64,000 nt of DNA from Venturia oleaginea (taxonomy: Eukaryota; Ascomycota; Dothideomycetes; Venturiales; Venturiaceae), in the NCBI GenBank assembly GCA_013176395.1, contig JABMLP010000015.1, positions 496,001-560,000 of the forward strand, in the 5' to 3' direction. This document shows positions 43,721-53,626 of this stretch, one piece after another; within the stretch, counting starts at the first letter, position 1; each line of letters begins with the position of its first letter. The notes under the pieces were generated by a model, which saw nothing but the letters and a program-made list of their open reading frames with translations, had not been told where the DNA came from and searched no databases. Position numbers and translations under genes: made by a program.

Positions 43721-44554
43721 CGGCTAATGACTGTACACCCACAATCATCGATTTTTCGGACCAGCACATACACGCAATGACTACCACAATCATTTGGCAT
43801 GAACACAAATTCGTGTATGTTTTAGTCATTAATTGTATGCGATAGTCACTGATTATATGTTAGAGGCCAAAAGATTCAGCCATTCATTGCATAGAGTCGC
43901 TGCTGTAATCGAAGTCAATCTCAGGGGCATTACGCCGACCATCACCATAGAATGGCGCTAACCGCATTTGAATAATGTACAAACTCAAACTACACGGCAA
44001 TCGACTCAACTCAATAAAATTCATCACTTTGGCTCAAATTTCTCACTCAGAACCGTGCTAAGGCCGCTATACATACTGCCGGCGGCCTCAAAATCGCTCA
44101 TTCTTCCTCCGATAACAACACAATGTCCCTGCCAATCTCGCTGGCGTCGCAGGCGTCACTCATATGGTTTTTTGAGCCGCAGAATGCACAGGATAGCGGA
44201 AACGTATGCTTCTTAAGTTGTCGTAACTTCCACTCCTTTGGCTTGCCTACGAGGGCTGCTCGTATTGCGAAATGGCATGTATGCTTCTCACGACCACGGC
44301 ATTTGAGTTGCCAGAACTGGGGCTTGCTGTTCTTAACGTTGAAAGGCTCATTGGCGGCCGCAATCGCGTCGGTAATGAGGTGTTTGCACGGTAAGTTGCC
44401 CTCCACTGTGTTGACTATAACTATATTAATTGTGTTGATTGCTACAGAATTGTATGTATGTAATAGTCATTGAACATACGATAATTGCAATCGTCGCAAT
44501 CATGTATGCAATAGTCCGAAAAATCGATGATTGTGGGCGTACAGTCATTAGCCG
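43721..44554 (-). mobile_element. MULE-like element, non-autonomous
   Basis: The ends are inverted repeats of about 41 bp beginning CGGCTAATGACTGTAC (left 43721-43761, right 44514-44554, one or two mismatches), and weaker inverted similarity goes on for another 100 bp. The 834-bp element has one ORF of a finger type found at the N-terminus of MULE-like transposases. No catalytic domain is present. I cannot find a clear target-site duplication. The right end is nearly identical to the window start, so the family has several young copies. Confidence 0.6.
44098..44406 (-). pseudogene. N-terminal finger fragment of a MULE-like transposase
   Basis: A 102-residue frame (MEGNLPCKHLITDAIAAANE) with a Cys/His pattern (KCRGREKHTC, then HTFPLSCAFCGSKNH) resembling the DNA-binding finger of fungal MULE transposases. 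The long catalytic region that should follow is absent, so it is a remnant or a deliberately short product of the non-autonomous element. The class assignment rests on a weak pattern. Confidence 0.4.
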
Positions 44555-44769
44555 GTTTACAAATTTAGCCGGTTTTGACGAAGACGGAGATCGCTGCCGC
44601 AGAAGCTGCTATTTGTTGGTTCTTGGAATCGCACGTTCCCATTACGAGAAGTACTCGCTCGATTATGTTCACAACGGTACCGTTGGGCGTACCAAATCCA
44701 TGAAAGGTATAAACGAACGCGGAGTATCCAGCGCGTGGGTGTTAAATTGGTCAATGAAAAGCTTCTGGC

Positions 44770-45309
44770 TTAAGTTAGCATTGCGTTCATGAATAGGCTC
44801 TTACTTTTACAAGTGTGAAGCGATGTTTTGGTGGATTTCCTCGGTTCCACTGAGGCGTCCCAAACTATCGATTCGTCAAGATCCATACAACGTGCCTTCC
44901 AATGTTTGTCGACTGCCTTCTCTTGTAGCGGTACGCAAACCTAATGTTAACATATACAACTAATGAGATAGCCTTCCAGTCTTCACTCTGATGAGGATTT
45001 CATCAACCAAGTCGCAGTCGTTGTATGACCCGATAGTCTTAAACTGATCCATGTCCTCCTTCAACTTCTTTCCCCGTGTATCCACAACGCGACCTACATC
45101 CTCAGAATCCGGAGAACTTTATTGAAAATTAGTAATGGAAAGAGTTGCCGCCATCAAGAATACTTAAGACAACAACAATGGATCCAAATTCTCCTATATA
45201 TGCTTACCCGAGACCATTATACCTAGCTCCAAGCTTGCCAACAGTATCACTGCGTGACATTCCCCTCCGCAGCATACAAATCTCCTTCTTCCAGGGGTCC
45301 GCCTTCTCA
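44770..45309 (-). CDS. Multi-exon gene of unknown function, 5' end not found
   Basis: Three exons join without any phase conflict: 45309-45208, 45116-44987 and 44940-44770. Intron 45117-45207 has GTAAGC and an ACTAAT branch site; intron 44941-44986 ends GTTAACATTAG. The readable 134 residues contain WKKEICMLRRGMSRSDT, then EDMDQFKTIGSYNDCDLVDEILIR and KAVDKHWKARCMDLDESI. I do not recognise a family. The first exon probably begins upstream of 45309 after an intron ending in CTTAG. The consistency of frames over two introns makes a real gene likely, perhaps a regulatory or binding protein, but no function can be named. Confidence 0.5.
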
Positions 45310-45421
45310 CTAAGACATACGAATTAGACTTGCAGAGTATAGAGCTCTTATCGAAGGTCAGTTTTGCTATTTTCCATATGGGTGAGTTGGTTTTCGAGGT
45401 ATGTCATGCCATGTTCACGTC

Positions 45422-45697
45422 TCATGTACGGAGAATATATTGGGATGGTCGTGGACCCATCTGCAGTTCGGCGTTAGTATATATAGTCTTGAGGCAAGAT
45501 CTCGCAGACGCTAGACTTACCCAGTCGCTCGATGGATTTGATGGTGAGAAGGAAATGAAAAATGGAAGTTGTGCCATAAACAAGCAGCCAGCAAGAATAG
45601 TGGTGAGGCCCATGGCAGCAAATTTGGGGACTCTGTTTGTTGTTATTTCTCGAGGCTCGGGAACCGTAAGAGCTTGGGATCCAAAAATGGGCAGCAT
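45422..45697 (-). CDS. Small single-pass membrane protein (71 aa)
   Basis: Exon 1 is 45697-45521 and exon 2 is 45460-45422; the 60-bp intron has GTAAGT, an ACTAAC branch site and CTGCAG. The product starts MLPIFGSQALTV and has one hydrophobic segment (MGLTTILAGCLFMAQLPFFI). Size and layout recall small subunits of mitochondrial membrane complexes such as ATP synthase subunit K, but similarity is too weak to name it. It lies 112 bp downstream of the cysteine-rich membrane protein gene on the same strand. Confidence 0.5.
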   Translation of the reverse strand: MLPIFGSQALTVPEPREITTNRVPKFAAMGLTTILAGCLFMAQLPFFISFSPSNPSSDWVSLASARSCLKTIYTNAELQMGPRPSQYILRT

Positions 45698-45809
45698 TGT
45701 GTACCAAAATGAGCAATGGTAAATGATTTCAAATCGTCATGCAGAGGCTGTGCAATTCAATATGATAAAATCTAAACTCACATAGGAGAGGATTGCCCGA
45801 TCTCTGCTT

Positions 45810-46686
45810 TCACCACCTCCCACGCCCGAAGAAACCCCATAGAATCCCTAGAGTAGCATAAAAGAGTCCCAGACCAATCGCAATATCTTTCCCCACGCCC
45901 CTCCTCGACGCATCCCCAACAATAAGAATGGTTCCACATGGATATCCTCCTCTCGTAGTCGGTAATCCTGGTTGGTTCTGGACCACTAAGGTACTGCAAT
46001 AGCCGTTGTATTGAACAGGGTATGTCGTCGTCGCTACTCCTACATTGCCGCCAACCACCACAACGGTTGTCGGGTTAGCGGGGGCGTATTGTGTCACCGT
46101 AACCGTTGTAATTTGGGATCTTTTGGGAAATAATCAGTATGGAATGAATTGTACACGAGAAATTGACTAACCTATCAACAGAACCGGAACATGATTGTCC
46201 AGCCGGACAACAGCCCACTGCGGTGTGATCACTCGAGGTCCATGCGCAAGAATTTCCTGAAGGACAGCACCTAGATTTCCACAATCAGTATCCTGTATCA
46301 CGAAACTCGCCAAAGAAAAATGAGTGCGAGAAAGCCGGCCCCCTCTCCTTACAAGCCTGAACTCACCAATTATAAACCCCAATGTTTCCACACCCTTGAG
46401 GCGCTTGATTAGGGCAGTACGCTGGACTTGCAGCATTTAGGGCCTGACCACCAGCACCCACGATGTATACCGCTCCAGAAAATGCATAATAGTTCTGTGG
46501 CACTGCTTCCGCTTTTGGATCTGCGAAGGCCTCTGCGGCCCTTTCCCCGAGCACTATCGCTGTCGGTTGAGGAAAGGCATCTGCTGCAGGGAGTGCTTCC
46601 GGCAAAGGTAATGGATCTGCTTTCGTGAAAGGATTTCGTTGGGATAGAATGAGGAGGCTGGGAAAGAGCTGGAACGGTGATAGCAT
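45810..46686 (-). CDS. Cysteine-rich surface protein with C-terminal hydrophobic end
   Basis: Exons 46686-46367, 46270-46172 and 46119-45810; introns of 96 and 52 bp with GTGAGT and GTTAGT donors, phases consistent, giving about 242 residues. The N-terminus MLSPFQLFPSLLIL is a possible signal sequence; an in-frame ATG 42 bp upstream is an alternative start. The middle shows a cysteine cluster (CCPSGNSCAW, GCCPAGQSC) common in fungal GPI and wall proteins. A Thr/Val-rich part follows, and the C-terminus is hydrophobic (IAIGLGLFYATLGILWGFF) as in GPI precursors or type I membrane proteins. Function unknown; location at membrane or cell wall is likely. Confidence 0.72.
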
Positions 46687-48146
46687 CGTGAATTGGATGG
46701 TGGAGGGGTAGCTTGAGCTCGGGCGCAAACAAGCAATGGAGCAGACTCAAAGAACAAAAGACAGCAGATTCAGTAGCACATGTCGCGGTTCAGTCAATAA
46801 GAACGAAAACTAGAGGAACAAAAGGACGAAATGAGGAGAAAAATATATCCAAGGGTGGTTTCTATCGCGACTCTAGCGGGACCGCGGCTGATTAATATAG
46901 CTTTCGATGGAAACCCAGGGTCTCGCCTTGGATTCGAGCTGAGCTAGAGGTCTAGTCACTGACACCTTGTCCCATCCGGATCCGGATGGCATCTCGTAAA
47001 GTTAGCTGCGTGGTGTGAGACAGCGAGTCATGCTGCAGCTCTGAGGCTTGATTTTGGAAGCAGAAGCTCCACCTCAGCAGCGACTCGATGATGGGGATCA
47101 TCTAGCCGGACAAGGCCGAGTTGGTCCAACGGTCGAACGAGTTGTGCATGAGGCCAAAGTTTGGGATGCACGACAAAAGCCTGACGTTTGATCGCTGAAG
47201 ATTGCATTATCGCGGCTACTTCCATTGATCTGATACTGGACTTTGATAACTTCAAAGCTCCCAGAGATATCAGGTCCTGCCAGAAAGATGCGCGATAGTG
47301 CATAGCGGTGGAAGCTGCAGCAAGGTTCGTGCAGGTGCAGGTCATGGCATCTTGGATTGCTGCTTTGGTTTGGTTGGATCCCTCTCTGCGGCAGAAGGCC
47401 CAGTTCCGAGGCTGATACCGAGCCTTGGAGGGATATACCCGGATTGAACAGAAATGGGGCGGCATTCCATAGGTGTTGAAAGTTTTGTTTTGGTGTTTGT
47501 TCTACGAGATCTACGGAATCTTGGTAGCCTCTTGTACGCGGCAATTAGTACGTAGAGTTCGTAGAGAGAGCTTTACAATAGCTTTGGAATAACTTATACC
47601 AAAAGATTCGAGATTTGAACGCGTAGATCGCGTTTTGAGAGGCAAGGTTAGCAGAGTGCGTAGCTAACTTTGGCTACGGACTCTACGAGCTCTCCGAGTT
47701 TAAATAGAGCCTTCCAATTAGCTATAGTCGAATAGTCGCGCTGAGTACTTGAAGATTTAATAGATTAGGATTTTGTAGTATATTTTCGTACATTGTTCTC
47801 GCACAGACCCCCTGTATCTATTCCACGACCCCTACGACATCTAAAAGCAAATCTACGAAATCGTAGAGTTCTTGTAAGATATAGGTCCTCAATTGTACGC
47901 GATTCATCTTAAACGAGAGACTTAAATGGAACAGGATGGGGAGTTGAAGCCATCGCATTAGGCCTCTCCAAGTGCGATTCCGTGATCGCGCTCCTTGTCC
48001 CAATACGTCGCGATTCGCATGGACAATTGGCAATGCACGCGTCAGGCCTGTGCAACATTTCGTCATCACTTCTGTCAACATGGGATTCTCTACAAATCGC
48101 TGAGGAATCCCATCTTCTACAGTCGAAACCTCTATATAACACTACT
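46687..48146. other. Mostly unassigned; one doubtful minus-strand ORF
   Basis: The minus-strand frame 47465-47028 (145 codons, MPPHFCSIRVYPSKARY) has reasonable composition but no domain, and another frame overlaps it fully, so I do not call a gene. Between 47540 and 47720 short inverted repeats of CGTAGAG/CTCTACG type occur. Confidence 0.35.
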
Positions 48147-49052
48147 ATGAGCATCTCCCGCACCGTCTGTCAATCTCGCAACTCTTTTTTCTCAACATTA
48201 CCAAGGAGCGTCATCAGACCAATCTCAATTCAATCCAGAAATATGTCGAACACCAATATCCCAATCGAGAACACCAACATCAGCACCGCTACAGGCGTAG
48301 ATCTGTCTGCTCAGCAGAAGACGATCGTTGGGAGCGTTCTTGACCTTTTTGCTGGAAGGCCTTCACTTGAGAAGTTGCAGCTATGGACCGACGAGGCAGT
48401 ATTTGAGGATCCAATTACGGTGAGTTATACGTAGCTTATCTTAATTTTAGTCGTCTACTTCTTATTACGTATGTACGGTAACTAACAAAGAGTAGGTGGC
48501 CCGCGGAAGGAAGCAGTTTGAGCCTCAATGGGTATGTCAACTCCTCTACTTCAATATTGCTGCACCGGAATACTGACAGCCCCAACAGTATGGCCTCCAA
48601 TCTGCCTTCTCCGAGATCGAACGCCTTCACCACAAAGTCACATCCGCTGGCAACCCAATTACCATGGAGCTGAAGACCCGATACGTTGTCAAAGGCATCA
48701 ACAAGGAGCAAACCATTAACTCCATCATCGAGATCAAGACCACGGCCGACGGCTCAAAGATCGAGTACGTGGCTGACAAATGGGATGGCGAGTTGCCAGA
48801 CTCCAGCATAAAAAACGTAAGTGTGCGAAAAGCGCTCAATCCTTTCTGGTGGGCGCATTATTGGTTCGCGTGGGCGTTCTGGACATGGAGCTTTGTTTGG
48901 TATACGAGACCTTGGATGGTACGTCCGAGGTTGATATGGTATAGTTGCTGACTGATGCCATGTAGGCTTTCCGAAGACTAAATGCTGTGACTGTGCCCAA
49001 GGTGATCAGTGTGCCGAAGGGTAAGAAGGAGGATGCTGAACGTGGCAACTAG
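48147..49052 (+). CDS. NTF2-like / SnoaL-like domain protein, probably mitochondrial
   Basis: Four exons: 48147-48419, 48496-48531, 48589-48816 and 48966-49052, total 207 residues; all introns (76, 57, 149 bp) have standard borders and phase 0. The N-terminal 35 residues are Arg/Ser-rich (MSISRTVCQSRNSFFSTLPR), fitting a mitochondrial presequence, and a second ATG at 48243 could start a cytosolic form. The core (VGSVLDLFAGRPSLEKLQLW, VFEDPIT, GRKQFEPQWYGLQSAF) is the conserved fungal NTF2-like cone fold. The molecular function of this family is unknown; related folds bind small ligands. It is convergent with the deaminase gene, 83 bp apart. Confidence 0.8.
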
Positions 49053-49135
49053 GGTCATGCGCCATGGCTCGAATAAGGCAGAGGAGAGATGATGTATGAG
49101 TAGGATTACCAAACGGCACATCAAGTACACGAGTA

Positions 49136-49672
49136 TCATGATTTTTTCTCTGTTGCTTCCTCTTTGACGTGACCAGTCGTAGCCACTTTCAATATTTGTT
49201 TTTCCAACCCTTTGACATATATGACTTCGATACCAGCATCCCTCAAAATCTTCCTCCCAGCGTTCTCCCCAACAAAAGTCTCCGGCTCTTCAACACCACA
49301 AACAACCTTCTTAATCTTCTTCGCCCTCAATATCCTTTCCACACACGACAAATTCCCAGGCGACCTCTTCCAACACGGCTCCATAGTCGTGTACAACACT
49401 ACATGCTCGTCCGGCAGTACCTCATCAACCCTCTCCTCCGTCAATCCTTTCGCCTCAGCAAGCTTTACAAAGCATGATTGCTCTGCGTGTGTATTGCCTG
49501 GAGCCTCTAGTGTGTAGCCGGTTGTGAGGATGAGTGGGGTGGAAGAGGGAGGGGCGTAGAGGAGGAGGGCACCGACGCAGAAGTTTGTGGGTTTCGGTGG
49601 GGATTTACGAGCTTCGTCTAAGCAGATACGGAGGTATACGAGGTGGGAGAATTGATCTGGGTTGGCCGGCAT
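49136..49672 (-). CDS. Cytidine/deoxycytidylate deaminase family protein
   Basis: A single exon of 178 residues. The zinc site is complete: His62 and the catalytic Glu64 in GNTHAEQ, and Cys100 and Cys110 in EPCWKRSPGNLSC. This spacing and the segment TTGYTLEAPGNTHAEQ resemble the deaminase of riboflavin synthesis (Rib2/RibD type), so a pyrimidine deaminase acting on a riboflavin precursor is the best guess; a nucleoside deaminase is the alternative. The C-terminus is Lys/Glu-rich (VKEEATEKKS) and probably unstructured. The gene looks intact. Confidence 0.85.
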   Translation of the reverse strand: MPANPDQFSHLVYLRICLDEARKSPPKPTNFCVGALLLYAPPSSTPLILTTGYTLEAPGNTHAEQSCFVKLAEAKGLTEERVDEVLPDEHVVLYTTMEPCWKRSPGNLSCVERILRAKKIKKVVCGVEEPETFVGENAGRKILRDAGIEVIYVKGLEKQILKVATTGHVKEEATEKKS

Positions 49673-50843
49673 GTTTGTTGTTTCCGTTTGGCTTGGTAAT
49701 GGGTTGCGAGATTGTTTGGGCTCGGTCTCGGCGTGTGTATGCGTCAGGATGTGTGCGTAGATCAGGGACTGGGCTCAAACGCCATTCACCACCACCATCC
49801 CCCATCTCGACTTCAACTTCCACCACCTGCGCAACAAAAATCCCGAAAGATCAAGCTGAGGCGATTCCGAATGAAAACCTGCTCATATCCTCTTGGCTCA
49901 TTCGCTTTCTTGTCCTTCTACAGCGGTTCTGTCCATGCATGTCCACTTCCCCCACGAGAGCCGCAGTGGGGTTGACTACGACAATTCTTGAAATTCGATT
50001 CAGCCCTTGAATTGGAGATCGATGCGATAAGACCCTGGCGAGGTTCCGCAATCAAAATGCTGGGAGTCGCTATCGATATTGATGGAAAAAGACCTTGAAG
50101 TAATAACATCTTCGGTTATTACGATACGGACAGCACTTACTCGACGTGGGAGTCGCCCTGAAATCTATCTTGCGCCTGCGGCCTGCTTATTGAATAGGAA
50201 TGCTTCCATCAGCCCTACGACTACTGTTTGATCAATAACATGTCAGTACTACCCACCACGTTCATTGCACCCACGTTATCAAACCCACGCTTATTACAAC
50301 CCACGTGTAGTATGTCTGCTTCCATCAATCCCACGTTCACTTAGCATCAACGTTCAGAACTTATTGAAAAGAATTGAACTATATTCAGGTACACTGTTTC
50401 CTGGACTGATATTCTTGATTCATACCAATACAAGTGACGATATGATCCACGCCTCACAGAATCTGCTATGCACAATCCGACATGTTTCGCGGACAATGGC
50501 GCCTCAAAGATGCAGTACCCACTGGCTTCCCGGTATCACAGTATTTGCATCGTATCTACTCTTGCTAACTCAAGTTTGAAATCAATGACCGGTCTTTCCG
50601 GAAAAATCATTTCTCCAAGTCGCGAGAGATTTATCGATATTGATCTTCAGTTGCAGATGACAGATGCAGTCTTCATGTGCCTCGAGGCTTTAGAACGATG
50701 ATGCCACGATTCGGATGCTCCGACTTCAATCTTCGGGAAGATACGTATGCCAGATATTCCGCCGTCTTTAAATCTTTAAATCTGTCTCCGAACGTCTTCG
50801 AGTTTGAACACACTGGCTCAGTTTTCTCATCCTACTCTATCAC
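49673..50843. other. Intergenic, nothing recognised
   Basis: Overlapping ORFs at 49534-50010 lie opposite or beside the deaminase promoter and look like shadows. A repeated ACCCACGTT motif (50250-50340) occurs several times. No gene is supported. Confidence 0.35.
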
Positions 50844-51563
50844 ATGATGGCTGTTCAACCTCAACTCCCTCTTCATCCAGACTGGGTTTGGTCCCATGAC
50901 TCCATTGTCCAGTATGTCGACAATATGATCACCTGCCAATCACTAACATCAAATAGCATCGCCAAAGACCGAGAATGCTTCACCGAATACACTCCGTTCT
51001 CATTAATCATCGGAGAAGTATACTCCGATGAAGAACAGCCTGTCGCAGGGATTGGAACGGTGGCGCTTCATACGCATTGTACCCCTGAGTTGTGCCCTGG
51101 AGAAAGTGAGCCTAAGTCCAACGCAAAGTTGACGCTGAAGAGTGTCTTACATGTTCCTTCCGCCCGCTGTAACATCATCGGGCGCTCGCAAGACTTCCTG
51201 GACGAACATACGGTGCAGATGGACTTCAACGGTGCCTCCCACGTCACGATCAAATCTGTGAACGACCACACAATCGCCTGCTTCGACTCCACTCGCCCTC
51301 ACATTGATGCTAGGTGGTCCTTAACTGAGCAGGCGAAATACGCAGCATTTCAATTACTCTGCGCGAAGAGAAACTTCCGGCCCATTGCGACTAGCGAGGA
51401 AGAGCAGGCATGGCTGAGCAGGAATTACGGCAGCGAGGATGAATTCCTCCGTAATTTCGGACTCAGTATTCATGAGGAGGGAGATCGAGAGGAAGGAAGG
51501 AAGATCTTGGCGTATATTCATAGGCTTAGACGACCGAATACGAGACAGGAATTGGGCAATTAG
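50844..51563 (+). CDS. Host gene derived from a Copia protease region
   Basis: Exons 50844-50911 and 50957-51563; the 45-bp intron has GTATGT, an ACTAAC branch site and AATAG. Splicing joins DWVWSHDSIVH to IAKDRECFTEYTPF. The pattern W-x(5)-V-H-[IV]-[AS]-x-D-R-x-x-F-x-x-Y-T-P-F followed by GIGTVAL and LKSVLHVPSARCNIIG is the protease-to-pre-integrase stretch of Copia Pol. In many Pezizomycotina it occurs as a free-standing host gene family. The catalytic D-T/S-G is replaced, so no protease activity is expected. 224 residues, ends in a charged helical tail. Its role is unknown; intron and intact frame argue for selection. Confidence 0.7.
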   Translation: MMAVQPQLPLHPDWVWSHDSIVQYVDNMITCQSLTSNSIAKDRECFTEYTPFSLIIGEVYSDEEQPVAGIGTVALHTHCTPELCPGESEPKSNAKLTLKSVLHVPSARCNIIGRSQDFLDEHTVQMDFNGASHVTIKSVNDHTIACFDSTRPHIDARWSLTEQAKYAAFQLLCAKRNFRPIATSEEEQAWLSRNYGSEDEFLRNFGLSIHEEGDREEGRKILAYIHRLRRPNTRQELGN

Positions 51564-52241
51564 TGGACTGGGGGTTTGGATTGGGAATAGATATGGGCTT
51601 AGCAATTTATAGAACGGACTTGGAGGTGTTTGACGGCTGATATCTACGTCATCGTGGAATCTTGTTTTGCATTTCGATTGGGTATATTCCTGCTCCTTGT
51701 TCTTGAATCGAACTTTGGTTTTTGATGATTGATGCTATTCGATCTTCTTTTGAATTCTGATCGATTTGATTATGCTACAAGATATGGCTCTCAGCCACGT
51801 GAGCCAGCTATCTTCAGAGATTATGTGATGCTGTAGAGCGCGTTCGGAACTTTCTGCAACGGTCCAACCTATCGATTCCTCCATCCTCTCCACAGACTCA
51901 TCCATGGTTTCCGCGAGAAGAATGGGGTCAATTGCCGTTAGACGGTGTCCAGGCTCAATGGTAAACATTATGTGCGATGCTTCCTCTGTTAGCTTCACCC
52001 CAACAAGCTCTTCTCGTGTGTCTATTTACCCTCGACAACTTGCCTTATTCTTTCTTTCATCGTTCAGGGCGCACCATCACATCTCATATGGATTTAGCTT
52101 TTCTTCTACCTCCGGCCGAATTCGACACGGTTTCGCGAGAAGCTCTTCTCTACCATATCGCCAGGACTCCGCAGGGTGGTTCTGGGTCTACGATCTCCAG
52201 ACTTTGAACCGATTGAGGCCCCCACCTCTCCTCCGAACACC
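51564..52241. other. Intergenic; possible small minus-strand ORF
   Basis: A minus-strand frame 51998-51735 has good composition (FTIEPGHRLTAIDPILLAET, ATG at about 51968), about 77 residues. Without homology or introns I leave it as a possibility. The rest is the upstream region of the F-box gene. Confidence 0.3.
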
Positions 52242-53372
52242 ATGTCGCTCGAACAACTGCCAATGGAAATTCTTGAAGTGATCATCAGTCACTTACCCGC
52301 TGATCAGGTCAAAGAATTTCGCCTGTTAAGCCGCAGGTATGCAGAAGCATGCATGTTCAGACTAAAGAGAAAGTTCAGTATAATCCGAGCCGAGCCCTCG
52401 GAGTACAGTCTGCGTCGATTGTTGGGGATATCCAATGCTCCAGGACGGAACCAACGAAGGGAATACACGATTATTACGAAAAATCTCGCTAAACCCCAGC
52501 ACCATGGGTTGGAGGAATTTGGCATCGAAATTGGGGAAGTTGGTGAGTCAAGCTTGGCAGAAACCATCCGCACCAGACGTGACAACGCTGGGAGAAGATC
52601 TATTATGGTGACACCTGCTGTCGCCGATTCCAATTGCAGTTGCAGGAGGATGGAAATCGCGATCCGCGGACCGAAGGACATTCAACGGTTGGAACGCAGA
52701 TGTTTCAAACTCATCAGATTCTCAATACAAGTATTTGCAATCGTACACGGATTGGATGACGATTTCAAGACAGGTATCGACAAGCCTACAGAACCTCTGC
52801 GCGTCCCTTTCCGTCTACGAAACACGATTACTCGCCTCTCGCTCAATATCAACTACTGTCAGCTTGAAAATACTGTTGCGCTAATACAGTCGATATGTGG
52901 CCTTTCCTCTCTCACTTACTTGCGTATATGGGCTGAGCATACCCGCGACGTAAGTCTCTCAGATCTCTGGTCACAATGCTATTTGCCGAAGCTCAAAAGC
53001 GCTGAGCTCCTACTCGGCAACTCCAGCACAAGGCTTCTGGATATTCAGCATTTCATCAAAAGGCACGCCTCCACATTGGAGACCCTGAATGCTTTTGTTG
53101 AGTCACAGATCCTAGTCGATTACCCCGAGTTTGGAGCGTTCGCGCGGAGTGAATGCAGACTCAAATCTCTACTCATCAAAATGGACGATCCGCGCGACAG
53201 AAACTGTTTAGTAACCTACGACTGTGCCACAAGCCGCGGGCTTCAAGGCGTAGAAAGTATGGCGCGGATGTTGGGAGATTCACGCACGGCGCAACGGACT
53301 ACGAGATCAACGATGATCAATCAGTTACTGACGAGGGCGATGGATTGGAGGAGGATGGGAAGAGCGGGGTGA
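52242..53372 (+). CDS. F-box protein
   Basis: A 376-residue frame. The ATG at 52242 was chosen because the F-box follows directly: MSLEQLPMEILEVIISHLPADQVKEFRLLSRRYAEAC (about residues 1-37). The remainder has no repeat domain I can name but includes short leucine-rich stretches (ITRLSLNINY, LTYLRIWAEHT, LKSAELLLG) spaced like degenerate LRRs. F-box proteins recruit substrates to SCF ubiquitin ligases; the substrate is unknown. After about 53290 another frame encodes an acidic tail (INDDQSVTDEGDGLEEDG) to 53413, so the true C-terminus may lie there after an intron or frameshift. Confidence 0.75.
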   Translation: MSLEQLPMEILEVIISHLPADQVKEFRLLSRRYAEACMFRLKRKFSIIRAEPSEYSLRRLLGISNAPGRNQRREYTIITKNLAKPQHHGLEEFGIEIGEVGESSLAETIRTRRDNAGRRSIMVTPAVADSNCSCRRMEIAIRGPKDIQRLERRCFKLIRFSIQVFAIVHGLDDDFKTGIDKPTEPLRVPFRLRNTITRLSLNINYCQLENTVALIQSICGLSSLTYLRIWAEHTRDVSLSDLWSQCYLPKLKSAELLLGNSSTRLLDIQHFIKRHASTLETLNAFVESQILVDYPEFGAFARSECRLKSLLIKMDDPRDRNCLVTYDCATSRGLQGVESMARMLGDSRTAQRTTRSTMINQLLTRAMDWRRMGRAG

Positions 53373-53626
53373 GACAGTCGCCAGCTCAAGAGCAATCAGG
53401 GCCACAAATCTAGCGAAGAGACAGTACCCGATTCTTTTCGTCTACGGACCTATCGACACTGCTCGAAGACCATCCCGCGGACGACGAGTCGCCCTCTAGC
53501 GATAGTGGTCATGAAAGGATAGCGACGTTCGTTATGCATCAAGTTATAGATTGAGTGGCGGGCTAGATACGAGTTTGAGCAAGCTATGTCGAGCCAGTCT
53601 ACTTACACATCGCAGCAAGATTGAGC
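53373..53626. other. Short intergenic, convergent genes
   Basis: It holds the possible alternative end of the F-box frame (to 53413); nothing else seen. Confidence 0.3.

Noticed and set aside
45422..45697. ATP synthase subunit K
   Set aside because: Only size and one hydrophobic helix agree; the family motif is not convincing.
49534..50010. 158-codon ORF opposite the deaminase gene
   Set aside because: It overlaps the conserved deaminase coding sequence on the other strand and is a shadow.
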